Positions 34,430 to 45,925 of a DNA stretch of 64,000 bases are shown piece by piece (position 1 is the stretch's first letter; each line of letters begins with the position of its first letter). This DNA comes from Phycomyces nitens (taxonomy: Eukaryota; Mucoromycota; Mucoromycetes; Mucorales; Phycomycetaceae), in NCBI GenBank assembly GCA_022702545.1, contig JAHRBC010000002.1:1426001-1490000 (forward strand), read 5' to 3'. The notes under the pieces were generated by a model. That model saw only the letters and a program-made list of their open reading frames with translations, searched no databases and had not been told where the DNA came from. The position numbers and the translations under genes are program-made.

Positions 34430-37400
34430 ATGTACAACACTTTCAATAACGAAGTTCAATGCCAGTGCTCAGTCTGCTCTCTCGATGTCCAAGGATTTGT
34501 AGCAGTATCTGCCCAAACAGCACGAAGACATGCTGATAACGATCTTGTCAGACATTTTATGCAGACAGCTTCTTGTAAGTAATATATATATAATTTGTTC
34601 GCATTTCAAAGTGTAATTAAACATTTTAAAAAATATAGCATTGTCAGCTGAAGCAATTCAGATGGAGAATGACAATAACATGGAGATTGATGCCGAGGTC
34701 CATGATGTTGATGCTCATGTTGAATGTAAGTATAAAATTTTATTCAAATTGCATAATAAATTGCAGCCACTTGAATATTTACTTTTTTGCTCCAAAAAAA
34801 AAACAATGGAAAACTTACCTGTGTCTGTTACCAATTTTTGTTTATAGCTGAAAATGAAGATGAGGATATCATTGAGCTTGATACAATGGAAGGCTCTGAA
34901 TATGAAGCTGAAGAATTTGAAGGTTAGTAAAAGTACAAGAAAAACATAGATATCATATATTAATATACAAAACCCAAATAGAACAATTCTCATCCTCCAA
35001 CATGCCAGCGGATAACACCCATGCTTTCATTGCTGCCTTTGCCACCTTTTTCATATCAAAATATGTTGTAAACTCTGGAGGAGCAATTTTGATCAAGTTC
35101 CTCAATGAGGTTTTGGCGCACTTTGGCGAATCATTCCGTCTGCCATTGAGTTTGAGTGGTCTTTCCTCCATGACAGGATTCAACCAAGTCTGCAAAGGTG
35201 TCCAGCGCTACGTGGTGTGTGGCGAGTGCCACAAGACATACATGGAGTTTGACGGTGTTCCCCAGTGCTGCAACTTCAGAAGACTTTCTGGCGGTATATG
35301 TGGCGCCGATCTCTTCAAGCCTTCGAGAAACGTAGCACTGCCAAAGAAGGTGTATATGTACAACTCCTTGATTTCTGCCTTGTCCGTTCTCTTCTGTCGC
35401 CCTGGATTCGAAAGCAGTATCAATCACTGGAGACATAGACAGCAAGTTGCAGGCATGATGTTTGATGTCTATGATGGTGCCAAGTGGAGCAATCTGGAAG
35501 ACAGCAATGGTCAGCAATTCGTGGCTCATGAACGATCAATCATGTTGACTCTAAACATCGATTGGTTTCAACCTTTTGATGGGGTTACTTACTCTTGTGG
35601 GGCAATCTACATGTCCATAAACAACTTGCCACGAGACGAACGATACAAGAAGGAGAACACCATTCTTGTTGGCCTCATGCCTGGCCCAAAAGAAGCCAAG
35701 ACCAGTGAGATCAATCACTACCTCCGTCCTCTTGTTGCCGAGCTCCAATCCTTGTATGTGGGTGTGGTGATCCCTACTGTGCGCTGTCCTTCTGGTGCTC
35801 TTGTCCGTGCTGCTCTTTTCCTTGTTGCCTGCGACATTCCTGCTGCTCACAAGACATGCGGATTCACGTCCCACATGAGCACCAATGCCTGCCACAAGTG
35901 CAATCGCCAGTTCTCCCATCTCCCAGGGAATGGCGGTGTTGATTATTCTGGTTTTGTCTTTTCCGAGTGGGTGCCTCGAACCGAAGCAGATAATCGTCGT
36001 GATGCCCTGGCCTGGAAGCGTGCATCGAGTGAGGCAGACCAAAAGAGGATGGAAAAGGAGAATGGAGTCCGCTGGTCGGAACTCCACAATCTTGAGTACT
36101 TTAATGTAGTCGAGTGCACCATCATTGACCCGATGCATAACCTCTTCTTGGGAACCTCGAAGCGAGTGATGGAGAAGTGGAGATCAGCTGGTCTGATCAC
36201 CAACAGAGACTTGGCCGATATGCAACAAGAGGCTGACAATATGGTCCTTCCCCCAGATATGAGCACCCTCAAGAAGAAGATTGGCAAGGACTTCCCGTTC
36301 ATGAAGGCCGACGAATGGAAGTCCTGGTGCCTGGTATACTCGCCTGTCCTCTTGAAAGACCGGTTGCCAAGGGACAATCTTGACAATTGGATGTGCTTCG
36401 TCAACGCCTGCCGATACTTGTCCAAGCCCAGCATATCAGAAGACGAGTTAGCCGAAGCCCATTTCTGTTTGGAGTTGTTTGGACAAGGATGTCAGAACTT
36501 GTATGGTGCAGATTTTATCTCACCTAACATGCATCTACATCTGCATCTTCATGAGACGATCGTCAACTTTGGGCCAGTATACGGCTATTGGCTTTTCAGC
36601 TTCGAGAGGTACAATGGTGTACTGAAGAACTACACGACGAACAAGAGAGACGGCTTTGAGGCCACGTTCATGCGAAAATATCTTGAGGACTCTTGCAAGG
36701 TTGATATTGCTTGTAGAATGATGGCCGTAATTGGAAATGCATCGTATATTGCATTGCTTTCTGAACTCGTCGAGTTTACTCCTCCTCCTGCTCCAATTGT
36801 CCATGCGTCTACTGCAACCACCACTGTCACCACCGCCCCATATTTCCAAGTTGCTTCTCCTAGGTTTGACCTAAAAGTCTTTCTTGATTCCGCGCAGTTC
36901 AGTACTGTCAACATCAAAGGCAATGAACCTCTTCCTTCATCGGCCTTCCCACTTTCCCTAGGGCAATATGAACGAATGGTAGAAGAAGAGTATGAGCATC
37001 TTCTTGAGTTCTACAGAGACTCCTATGACAATGATTCTCTTTGCAGTTACCAGCAAGCTTCGTTCGGCAATGTCTTTGTCAACAATATGATCCAGAAGTT
37101 CCCATCAATCAACTTGCTTGGCCAGATATACAAAGGGAGCAATGGTGCAGTTCGCCGCGGGTCATATATACAGGCAATCTTCCAAGAGAACAATGACCGT
37201 GGTATAAGTGCCTTTACTGGTCAGATTCAGTATTTGTTTGTCAACTCGCTTGTGAATCCCCAGACTCTTCAACCTGACAATCATACCTTTGCTTATGTCA
37301 AATGGTATAGGTCATCTGGTCTGAACACAAGAAGTGATGAAGGGATAGAGTTGAATGAGTTTGCCTTTGCCCGAGGGGATTATCAAAATATCTTGCCAGT

Positions 37401-37500
37401 GCACCGAATCTTGCTGTCGGTTGCCATTGGTGAGCATACAACTGAGACAGGAAATGTTAAGATGATTGTTGCTCCTGTTCTTAGAAAAATATATGCTTAA
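34430..37500 (+). CDS. T3: Tnp2/Plavaka-like transposase, intact
   Basis: Exons 34430-34574, 34639-34725, 34848-34922 and 34982-37500 join in phase 1 to 941 aa. Exon 1 (MYNTFNNEVQCQCSVC, GFVAVS, TARRH) is the Cys/His cluster. Exons 2-3 are strongly acidic (NMEIDAEVHDVDAH, ENEDEDIIELD). Exon 4 carries FISKYVVNSGG, CGECHKTYMEF, LTLNIDWFQPFDGVTYSCG, LVGLMPGPKEAKTSEIN, ACDIPAAHKTCGF, CHKCNRQF, IIDPMHNLFLGTSKRVMEKW, FPFMKADEWKSWCL, NMHLHLHLHET and YGYWLFSFERYNGVLKNY (DUF4218-like), and ends VAPVLRKIYA. Likely catalytic Asps are those in NIDWF, ACDIPA and IDPMH (family inference). It converges on P3, with 85 bp between the stops. Predicted active nuclear transposase. Confidence 0.94.
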
Positions 37501-37585
37501 AAATAAATATCTTTACCTATCCTTATCTCACAAAAGTATCTGCAGCAAAAGATAGCCAAAAAATATAAAACATAAAATAGATAGT

Positions 37586-38824
37586 TTATTCATTATTTAT
37601 TGTCCACGCGGCCAATGGGACTGCTAAATCCTTTGGTACATCCTTTTGACGAACTACTCGGACGCGTTTCAAAATGGAGCTTCCCTTTTTCTTTAGTGAC
37701 TGGGAAGCAAAATCATCAACAAGATCTATAAAAGTCTGGAGCTATTGAATATAATAAGGTGTATTAATAAAAGATATAGAATTTTAATATGAAAAACTAT
37801 GCTAAAATAATTACCTCGTCACTTCTCCAGCTAGGGCGAAAGGCCTTTACCTTATCTTCTCCATCAGTCTCATCTTCAGACATGGTTTCCTTTTGGAGGG
37901 CATTGTTGCAATTTTTCTGCCCATCTCTCTGTCAATCTGGTCTCTGTACTTGTTGTATGCCTTGATTCGGCGACGAAGAATCTGTATATTAAGTGTGTAA
38001 GAAAATAACAGTTTTATATTGATTAAAATATAAACTTACCGTAACAGTTCGCTGTCGTCTTCTGCATGCAAGTCTTTTTCTGTCTGCAGCCTCTGGGGTT
38101 CGCTGGCGCTGGCGCACCTGGTTGACAAAATGGTTTTTTACCATTTTGGCAAGATCATTCAAAGGGATCGCCTTTCCTGCCTCTTGTCTTCCCAAGTAGG
38201 TGATCAGCCTTATGGCCAGTGCATTGTTATAGCTACTGTTGTAGTAGCTAGTCAAGGACCACCCTTGCTTGGCATCATTCTCCATTATCTTGACAGGGTT
38301 GTCACTGGTGAAGTTTGGGTGCTTGATATAGCCATTGATTAATTTCTATAAATTGGTTTTAGATACTCTTCTTATTGATTTTATGTCTAGTCAAGACTTA
38401 CTGAGATCTTTGGATATCTCTTTCCAACAACATAGGGTTCCTCACCCCGAGGTACCAAACTGGCCACTGCAATCGTTCTTGCAGGAGTATTTCCACCAGA
38501 CAAAATATCCTTGATGCTGATTTGGCCAGTGACAAGTCTATCAATGACCTTCTCAAGCTGCGAAATTGACGTCTTGCAATCACCCACTTCACTTGCAATT
38601 GTCTTGTTTTGATTTTCAAGAGAATCCATCTTGATATTTGCCGAGTTTAGCAAGCTACGGATTTCATTATCATCCTGGTAATTGGATGTCTCTTCTGCTG
38701 TTACAGTGGCCAAAGTAGATGCAGTGGTAAGTTCACTGTTCTGGACATTAGCCATAGCACTACGCATAATAGATGCATAGATAGGACTACTGGTAGAGAT
38801 TTTGGAGATGTCAAAGTTGTTCAT
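37586..38824 (-). pseudogene. P3: PT-family partner protein, one-base frameshift
   Basis: Exons: 38824-38402 (423 nt), 38345-38040 (306), 37981-37815 (167) and 37741-37586 (156). Exon 1 is MNNFDISKISTSS with a coiled coil (IKMDSLENQNKTI, ISQLEKVIDRL) ending KRYPKIS. Exon 2 opens KLINGYIKHPNF, then DNPVKIMEN and QGWSLTSYY, and ends in a basic CRRRQRTVT. Exon 3 is one base short of a multiple of three (168 nt in P2). The frame is lost between MGRKIAT and ETMSEDETDGED, after which FRPSWRSDE is still present at the splice junction. Exon 4 ends LAAWTINNE. The element could still be moved by a P protein from another copy. Confidence 0.82.
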
Positions 38825-40413
38825 TTTCTATATGAATAAATGTTTAAATGACAATTATTAATATTTTATCTTTATGATATTATAATGTTTCTTACAAGTA
38901 AAGAAGTATAATGAACTGTTACTGATGTTTATTCTACAATATATAATCATATTTTACAATGACTTGCTTAAAACTAATTAGTGTCTTTTATTGATTAAAT
39001 AAAGCGTCTAACTGTAAAATGAAAATGACGATTATATTATGTTTTTGGGATTATTGATTTTAGAGACCGCACTTTTTTTTAGGGGTAAACCACCTTGGAA
39101 CTCAAATTATTTTTTGTTCTTTCTCTTTTGCCTCTTGCTCTTATACACATACTGGTAATTATTTTATTCTTATTATTTTATGTAATTACTTAATAATTTT
39201 GCCATTATCTTTACAGATCATCAACAAGCTTCTTCTCTTTGGTCATTTTACATGGTTTAATAACATAAAATAATATTTGCTCAAAGCTTCTCTTTACTAA
39301 TGACTTGATGCCTCCAGTCATCACGGCTTTGCATGTCACTCAATCTTGTAATCAAACATCATGGTAAGCTATTATATTATTACAAATTATATATATCTCT
39401 TTACTTATACATATATAACTATGTTCTATTCTCTATTAGATATATTAAGAATCTCATCCGCATGCCTGAACAAACAATCACACAGGTAAAAAAACCGCTG
39501 ATAATATAGTATATATGAATATCTAGAATACTAATAACTTTACAATTCTTAGACAATCTCAACTGACAGCTAATATGCTGAGATATTCTCATGAATCTAT
39601 CAAGTAGTCCATCTACTCACGATATCAACATTGTAAGTACAACAGCAAATAATTTGATCCATTACGAGTATTTAATTAATCTTTGCTCCTATTACTATTA
39701 AATAGCACCATTCTTCTCCAAGACAGTACCCAATATCTATCAGGTAGGAACTTGTTGGTCTTGCTAGATGCAAAATATCAAACAATACTCTAGAAATAGC
39801 ATATATATTATTATTATATGATTAGAGCATTCATCTAGAAATATATATATTAAATAAATAAAAAATAAATAAAAAACAATTTATTTTTTAAAAATCAACA
39901 AATGAGGCTTGTATGTAAACGTATGATATGGTGCTTTTCAGTCTAAAAGACATTATTTCCCTTTGCTTTTCAGTCTAAAAGACATTATTTCCCTTTGCTT
40001 TTCAGTCTAAAGACATTATTTCCCTTTGCTTTTCAGTCTAAAGACACTATTTCCTTTTGCTTTTCAGCCTAAAGAGATGAGTTACTGAGGTTAAAAGTAA
40101 AGGATATGAATAGATTGTAAATCGCGATATTGCGATTAGCTTTATATGGCACAAAATACAATAAATAATAGGCTTACTCGACACGAAATATAAAATAAAC
40201 TAGACCTCTTTAATAACAGAAAAGTTGGGGGGTATCAAAGGTTTTTCAAGCGGAACTAAAGACCTATTTCTCTGATAGACCAGGCGTCATTCCCTATAGT
40301 ATCATTCATATTTGTATGGTAGAGAAATATAGATTGAAATAACAATAAATCGATGATGGTACTTTAATACTACAGATATTTCTCCACCATAAAATCGTAT
40401 ACTTTTTCCAGTG
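38825..40413 (+). other. PT-3 long arm with five short exon-like segments
   Basis: On the plus strand, pointing outward from P3, good GT-AG pairs bound short segments: about 39217-39363, 39441-39486, 39554-39632 and 39706-39743, the last ending TATCAG/GTAGGA. All frames of the 39554-39632 segment have stops, so in this copy it is non-coding RNA or a decayed gene. The same outward, intron-dense arrangement is present in the other PT arms. Confidence 0.4.
39931..40075. repeat. Minisatellite, about 4.5 copies of a 32-33 bp unit
   Basis: Tandem units of TGCTTTTCAGTCTAAAAGAC plus ATTATTTCCCTT. The first three are nearly identical and the last two are diverged or partial. It lies in the long arm of PT-3, about 340 bp inside the right end. 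It contains no ORF. Confidence 0.9.
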
Positions 40414-40917
40414 TTCCTCGTCAGAAGCCATTATCAATATGAATTCCTCATTAGATTCTTCATCTATTTCTTCTTCCGATATCTCTGACTCTGAGTCTGG
40501 TTCCTTTTGAACGTGTGTCTGTGGTTCATAGTAAACCTCACATGGGACTACCCCGGTCTCGGTTCAAATTTACCAGAAATGAGTAGTCCAGTCAGTGACA
40601 ATGTGCAAATGGTGGAATCCAAGATGACCAATCAAGAAATCATACTTGTCGCCTACATCAAGACAAAGGGCGCGGAATTTGATTTGGCTAATGTTACCAA
40701 CATTAATGACAAGATCTAGAGCAATACCACAAGGTTTTGTAAAACTTCCGTCACCCAACATTAACTCTCAAGAGGCTTTCATGAGATAGGTGATTCCAAG
40801 TCTTTGGACAAAGTTTTTGCTTATAATGCATGGGGTACAACCACCATCGAGAATCATCTCACATGGGACTCCATTGACAGATCCTCTCATTCTTGGAGTG
40901 CCGTTACCCCTGGGGAT
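40414..40917 (-). pseudogene. Gypsy-2 protease region
   Basis: On the minus strand, once the solo LTR at 40918-41259 is removed, the frame continues from the gag ORF (GLIIP) into RGSVNGVPCEMILDGGCTPC, VQRLGITYL, then a TGA (40767-40769), then LGDGSFTKPCGIALDLVINV and KYDFLIGHLGFH. This is the pattern of a retropepsin, with ILDGGCT in place of the usual D(S/T)G and FLIGHLGFH as the second motif. A very acidic linker (SESEISEEEIDEES) follows and is cut by PT-3 at 40413. Confidence 0.75.
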
Positions 40918-41259
40918 TGTGATATTTGGTAGTAGAAAAGGGACAGTGGATACTTTGAGACTCTTTATTGTGATTGAGAAAAAGTTAAAGTTATATCCAG
41001 TCCTTGATTCAAGAAGTGTGTTAACTTAGTATTTATAATTATTGTTATAATTCTTATCAGCTTGGATATTCATTATCATAATAGCTGTGTTATTAGTTAA
41101 TAGATATTTTGGGACTTTGTCCCACAATAGATTGGGTATGGTATTTTCATATTTGGATAAGGATTTCTGGATGGTATAGTTTGTCTTGATTTTAGATAAT
41201 CCAGCTATCTGGGTTTATATATCACTTTTCTCTGATATACCATTATGCCAAATACAACA
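40918..41259 (-). repeat. Solo LTR, family L1, in gypsy-2
   Basis: 342 bp, starting (minus strand) TGTTGTATTTGGC and ending AAATATCACA. The 5-bp TSD is GGGAT (40913-40917 and 41260-41264). About 90% or more similar by eye to the LTR at 44261-44601. Its removal restores a continuous gypsy-2 frame. No internal region, so it is a solo LTR left by LTR-LTR recombination. Confidence 0.93.
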
Positions 41260-43163
41260 GGGATAATTAGTCCAATATCATATTCGTCCCATGATGCCTC
41301 ATCGACCAGCAGGGTCTCATCTTTGTGCTGAGTGATGTTAGATTTTTGGCCTTTACGATGTGGTTTGGTCAACACTCCTTTTATCTGTGTTCTGACTCCT
41401 GCAGAGATGTCAGCAATTTGGGCCAACGATAAGCTGTACACCGGTTGATTAACAAGTTCAGTCATTTTGAGGGGTGGGTTTGCTATCCGTACTATTTTAC
41501 AGTCTTTCACTTCTTTTATCTCAACATCTAGGTAAGATTCTTGGGGTTTTTCTTGGATGAAAGTGTATGGAGTTGGTAAGGCAGGTACTTTGATTGTCTT
41601 TGATTCTTGAACCACCTTCTTGACGGATTTGGCAATTGGACTTTTACCAAAAGCAGCACCTGATCGAGTGGATTTCTGCACCATGGCTTTGGGGGATTTC
41701 ATTCCCAGTGTCTGGTTCTTAGATTCTCCAATGCCATTTACCGGAACCATTTTATTCTTTGCCTTTTCAGCAACAAAATATTCTTTGTAGCTTTCCATGA
41801 TCATTGCAGCTTTTGGACCTCATTTCTTGGGCTTGTACAGGGCACATTGGAAGTGGCGATGGTTGGGGTCCTGGCACAATTTGCATTGGTTTGTGCACTC
41901 TGACACCACATGACTAGTTTCTTGACAATTGTAACATACAAAACCATTTTTAGGCTTTGGTCTCGTTTCCGTAGACTTCTTGACCTCATTTAACAGTAGA
42001 AGGCTCATTTCTTTAAAGCCCTTTACAAGCTGCTCAATCTCGTCAGAAGTGCTAGCCTTTGCCTTTTTCTTGGTCTTTTCCTTGGGCTCAGCAACCTTAT
42101 CCTTGGGAACCTTGTTTGATTTATTCTTTTTCTTATCTTTCTTTTTAGTAATTTCATCATCTGAACTTGAGTTGGATTCCTTGTCTGTAGAACTGTGCGA
42201 ATTTGAAGAGCTTGAGTCTTCAGAGTCATCCAAGTCTGAATAGTCTTTGTCCGAATTGCAGTTGTCCTTGAGTGATTTGTAGGCTTCTTTTAAGGTATCT
42301 GGACATTTGCTTCTCATAATGCTCCTAAGGCTTCTTGAATTGATGCCCTTGATATATTTCTTGATGAAGCCTTGTTCTGAGATTGTGAGTTCAGCTAGTT
42401 GATTGATTCTGTCCATCTCCTTGGAGGTCTTGGCAAGATTTTTGTTGACTTTGTCTTCATCTTGATTTCCAGAAACTTTCTCTTCATCTGAATCTAAGTC
42501 GCGTTCAACTCTGTGTGCCAATCTTGATTGTTCTTTTTTGTAATCTTTTTGAAGTTTTTTGAATCGTTCAGTATAGTGTTTAACAGTTTCTTTTCGCCTC
42601 ATAGAGTGTAAGGAACCTCCAATTGGTCTTGACCTTTAGACCAATCATAACTGATTCCATCTTTAATACTCTCTGACCAATCAAATTATTGTATTAATTC
42701 CCATAGACAGAACACTTATAACACCAATCATAATTATCTTTTATAAATAGCAGACATAAACATATTCATATAAATACTAGTAGAGCTTGATCATAGAAAG
42801 ATCAAGCAAACAACTTCTTTAATAAAGAAATCTATCTACATTTCTCTGTCTGTTTTCTCTGCCCTTGCTCCTGTCCAGATTGGTTCCTGACATAGAGAAG
42901 TTGAGAATTTTGTTGCCCACCTTAGGAAGACTTATTTTCTTTCCAAATTTTTTGACAAAGTTCTCCTTAAACTTTATCCATGTTTTAAAGTCTTGGTAGG
43001 CAGCCCACTTGTAAGTGCTGCCGCTAATCCAGTTCTCGATGTTTTGTAATTTTACTTCATTGCTCTACTTGTTGAACGATGTGTTTTTCTCATATCGCCA
43101 AAGCCATAGTTTGGGATCCTTGCCCTTCTTGTACTCTGGACACTTCATTGTCATTGTGGCCAT
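41260..43163 (-). pseudogene. Gypsy-2 gag polyprotein, interrupted by a solo LTR and stops
   Basis: The frame starts at 43163 (MATMTMKCPEYKKGKDPKLW) and is broken by TAG at 43065-43067. It runs to 42893, is interrupted by the LTR at 42607-42892, and continues in frame from NFSMRRKETVKHYTERFKKL. A long acidic then basic linker (SDLDDSEDSSSS, KKKDKKKNKSNK) follows. Two zinc knuckles come next (CYNCQETSHVVSEC and CKLCQDPNHRHFQC), then TGA (41820-41822), then LQSYLDVEIKEV-like linker sequence to the protease. It is a Ty3/gypsy gag with typical CCHC nucleocapsid motifs. Both stops fit C-to-T changes of CAG and CGA. Dead copy. Confidence 0.88.
42607..42892 (+). repeat. Solo LTR, family L2, in gypsy-2 gag
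   Basis: 286 bp, TGTAAGGAACC...GGTTCCTGACA, with the 5-bp TSD TAGAG (42602-42606 and 42893-42897). It contains a TATA box (TATAAATAGCAG at about 42751) and AATAAAG near 42820. Its excision restores the gag frame. Confidence 0.93.
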
Positions 43164-43271
43164 GTTGAGTGAGGATAATTATGAGAAACAGAAAAGAATA
43201 TCAAGTCCTATTGCCAGTTTTACTGGTTGGGCTTGCAGGTTGTTATTCTTGTTCTGGCAGAAAGTACCAAA

Positions 43272-43476
43272 TGTTACGGGTTGTAAGCTTTATTTATTAA
43301 ATAAAAACCAACTAGAGAAGATGGCAGATATAGGTTATAAAGATAATGGAAATAAAATTGTACTGAAACAACAATCGTTGGTTAATGGAATGATATAGAT
43401 AATAGTTAAGAAATTTGGAAGGGAAAGAGAAAGTGATAAAACAATAGAAAGCCCTTATTGTAAGGGAACGGTTACA
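43272..43476 (-). repeat. Possible 5' LTR of gypsy-2
   Basis: On the minus strand the stretch starts TGTAACCG and ends CCGTAACA, followed at once by TTTGGTACTTTCTGCC, a plausible primer-binding site, and 108 bp later the gag ATG. It has AATAAATAAAGC near its end. At 205 bp it is short, and the other LTR is not in the window for comparison. Confidence 0.5.
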
Positions 43477-44260
43477 CTCAAATTTAAGTAGTGGAACCAA
43501 AGCAGTAAATAAGAAAATAAGACTGAAATGAATGCAATCATTTCAGTTCCATTCAAATTATTTTACAGTCTGCTAAAATACACCCATGAAAATTATCTAG
43601 CCACCCTCTTTTTTTTTCAAAAGAAAACAAACACCCACGTAAGCAGTGCCGCAGCAAGTAACAAAGGAAGGTAGGGGGTCTAGTAGACCAGAGTAACCCA
43701 TATATTCTCCGGATGAGTAAAAGAATACCCATCCAATTGAGAAAAGGGCAAGGCTAGCATATTAGGCAATAAAATTAGAAGGGAGTAGAAATGAGAATGA
43801 ATAGAAAACATTAGAAAAGCTTTTTTTATCCAATAAAAACTATTATAAACTACATCTTTGGCCTGTATCTGCCATGAAATCATACCGAATTCATACTAAA
43901 TCCTATGAAGACACTGCTTTAATATTGAAAAGAGCAACCTATATAAAGTAATTTAAAGAACTGAATCCTTTGGGGCTAGAAAATATAGGACAAAAAAAAA
44001 GAAACCCCCAATTTTCGTGACAAAAAAAGCACAAAAAAAAATAACCCACCTTTTGCTTTTTGCACTTTGACGTTTCAGTATACTGATTGGAATCATCCAG
44101 ACAACAAATCCTAAAAATTTAATATTAAAAAATTTGGCAAATTTTATATCAAATCTTTATCATTCAGTCAAGAATTTTATAAATATCAGTATACTAAAAT
44201 GGCCCTTCTTTTGCAGTGAAGGGGTATGAATAAAATGAAGTTCTGATGTGTGAGAGGGTG
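43477..44260. other. AT-rich spacer without recognised features
   Basis: No supported gene. It contains a run of A-rich segments and, on the minus strand at 44218, an isolated CACTGCAAAAGAAGGG that resembles a PT-type end but has no partner. Confidence 0.5.
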
Positions 44261-44601
44261 TGTTGTATTTGGCATAATGGTATATCAGAGAAAAGTGATA
44301 TATAAACCCAGATAGCTGGATTATCTAAAATCAAGACAAACTATACCATCCAGAAATCCTTATCCAAATATGAAAATACCATACCCAATCTATTGTAGGA
44401 CAAAGTCCCAAAATACCTATTAACTGATAACACAGCTATTATGATAATGAATATCCAAGCTGATAAGAATTATAACAATAATTATAAATACTAAGTTAAC
44501 ACACTTCTTGAATCAATAACTGGATATACTTTAACTTTTTCTAAACCACAATAAAGAGTCTCAAAGTATCCACTGTCCCAATTTCTACTACAAATACCAC
44601 A
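44261..44601 (+). repeat. Solo LTR, family L1, second copy
   Basis: 341 bp, starting TGTTGTATTTGGC and ending AAATACCACA, with the 5-bp TSD GGGTG (44256-44260 and 44602-44606). It is the inverted sister of 40918-41259. An AATAAAGAGTC polyadenylation-like site lies near 44552. Confidence 0.94.
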
Positions 44602-45925
44602 GGGTGTAAAGAGATAGATAACATGAAGAGGAAGATAAGTGTGCACAGACAGCAACGTGGGGAGAAGGGAAGGGAAGATAGATGACAAAAATAGTGTATA
44701 ATAGATAAATATGGAAATGGATAGGAGAGGTTTGAAATGAGAGGGAGGGTGACAAATATGGAAAATCAAAGAAGTGCAGAAAAAAGGGGAATATGGGAAA
44801 TAAGGTGACTTGCAAATGGAAAAAGGTGACATTGCCAAGTTGATCAGGGTGCTACGTCACACTTTCTAGCAGAGAAGGCCTTGAAAAGGTCACGTGAAAT
44901 GGAGAGAAGTGGGCAAAGCTGCAAACTTTGCAACACCCATGTCAAAAATGACGTGTGATGTGTTTGTATGGTTGTGTATGGTAACCAAACGGGCGACAAA
45001 TAAAATATATAAAAGAAACAATGAAAAAACCAGTAAAAGACTAAGAAAACTCAACAGAAATATCCCCAAAATGACCAGGCACAATATAACTGCTGTGGTA
45101 AATTAGGGGTTTTGGAAACTTATAGATACTGTGAGAGTGTTATTTATTAAAGAAAGAATATTATGGTGGTTTATATAGTTATTATTCTAGTTCCCTTGTT
45201 CTATTAATCTCTATTTTGTAATGGTTGGTTATCACTGTAGTAGTGTGAAGTGTACATGTGCCTGGTGTGTAACTGCTCCTGGGATGTTATCTTGCCATGG
45301 TCATTAGCAAAGAGGAACCAGATATTGGTTGTGGAGTTTATATTTCACTCAGCTGTGGTGTGTATACCACAACTGCTCTTCAGAGATTGAGAGCTTAAAC
45401 TCAAAAGAATAAAATAATCATAAAATTGATTGTAAAACTGACAGATGTTTATTCATTAGAAAAGAATGTCTTTTATAGACAAAGAAAATAAGTAAAAGAA
45501 TAACCAAAAAATGAAATGATAAAATAATAAAATGATGTCATCAAGGCCAAAGGAAAAGTTATAATAAAAATATACTGTAAAATAGTAAAGAAAAGGATAC
45601 GACAAAAAAGTAGGGGAAATAAACTAAAGAAGTACAGAATGGTGCAATCCTGCAAGAAAGTGAGAAAGGATTTACAAAAGAAATATAAAAGGAAAGAGTA
45701 TTAAAAAGGAAATAATAAAATGTGATAAAATAAAATAGAGAAGAAATTGAAAAGAAAGAAAAATAAAGAAACTCGGGGATTGGCCATCCTACTTGGCTCG
45801 GACCTTTTCTTCAGACTCGTCTGGCCTCTGACCCCTCCTAGGCCTGTTCCGGGCCCTTGGTCCAGCTCCATGGTTGAAACCAAACCTGCCCACAACACAT
45901 GTGTCAAAATGATGCATGTGGTACT
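44602..45925 (-). repeat. Dispersed repeat R1, copy 2, inverted
   Basis: It matches 5013-5958 in reverse orientation, starting at GTGTTGTGGGCAGG (45905 downward) and running through the GGGCCCGGAACAGGCCTAGG block, the T-rich part and TCTATAAAAGA. It is interrupted by the solo LTR at 45094-45371. It extends past the point where copy 1 is truncated, but its end is not recognisable. No protein recognised. Confidence 0.6.
45094..45371 (-). repeat. Solo LTR, family L3, inside repeat R1
   Basis: 278 bp with ends TGTGGTA and TACCACA and the 5-bp TSD ACTGC (45089-45093 and 45372-45376). The uninterrupted target is seen in R1 copy 1 near 5550. On the minus strand a TATATAAACC box and AATAAATAAC in the last quarter fix the orientation. 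Confidence 0.92.

Larger units (their letters stand above)
33852..40413. mobile_element. PT-3: two-gene CACTA/Plavaka-like transposon
   Basis: The left end is CACTGCAAAAAATACCCGAT; the right end reads inward CACTGGAAAAAGTATACGAT. The TSD is TTC at 33849-33851 and 40414-40416. The element is 6562 bp and has no large insertion. Orientation is the mirror of PT-1: T3 is plus and near the left end, P3 is minus and followed by the long arm. It is inserted in gypsy-2. T3 is open; P3 has one 1-nt frameshift. Confidence 0.93.

Noticed and set aside
40790..41029. Plus-strand frame ending in a shared peptide with one at 44491-44838
   Set aside because: The shared part is antisense translation of the L1 solo LTR and the protease region, not a gene family.
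44203..44218. An isolated CACTGCAAAAGAAGGG end on the minus strand
   Set aside because: No partner end with similar inner sequence or a matching TSD was found, and no P or T sequence lies next to it.
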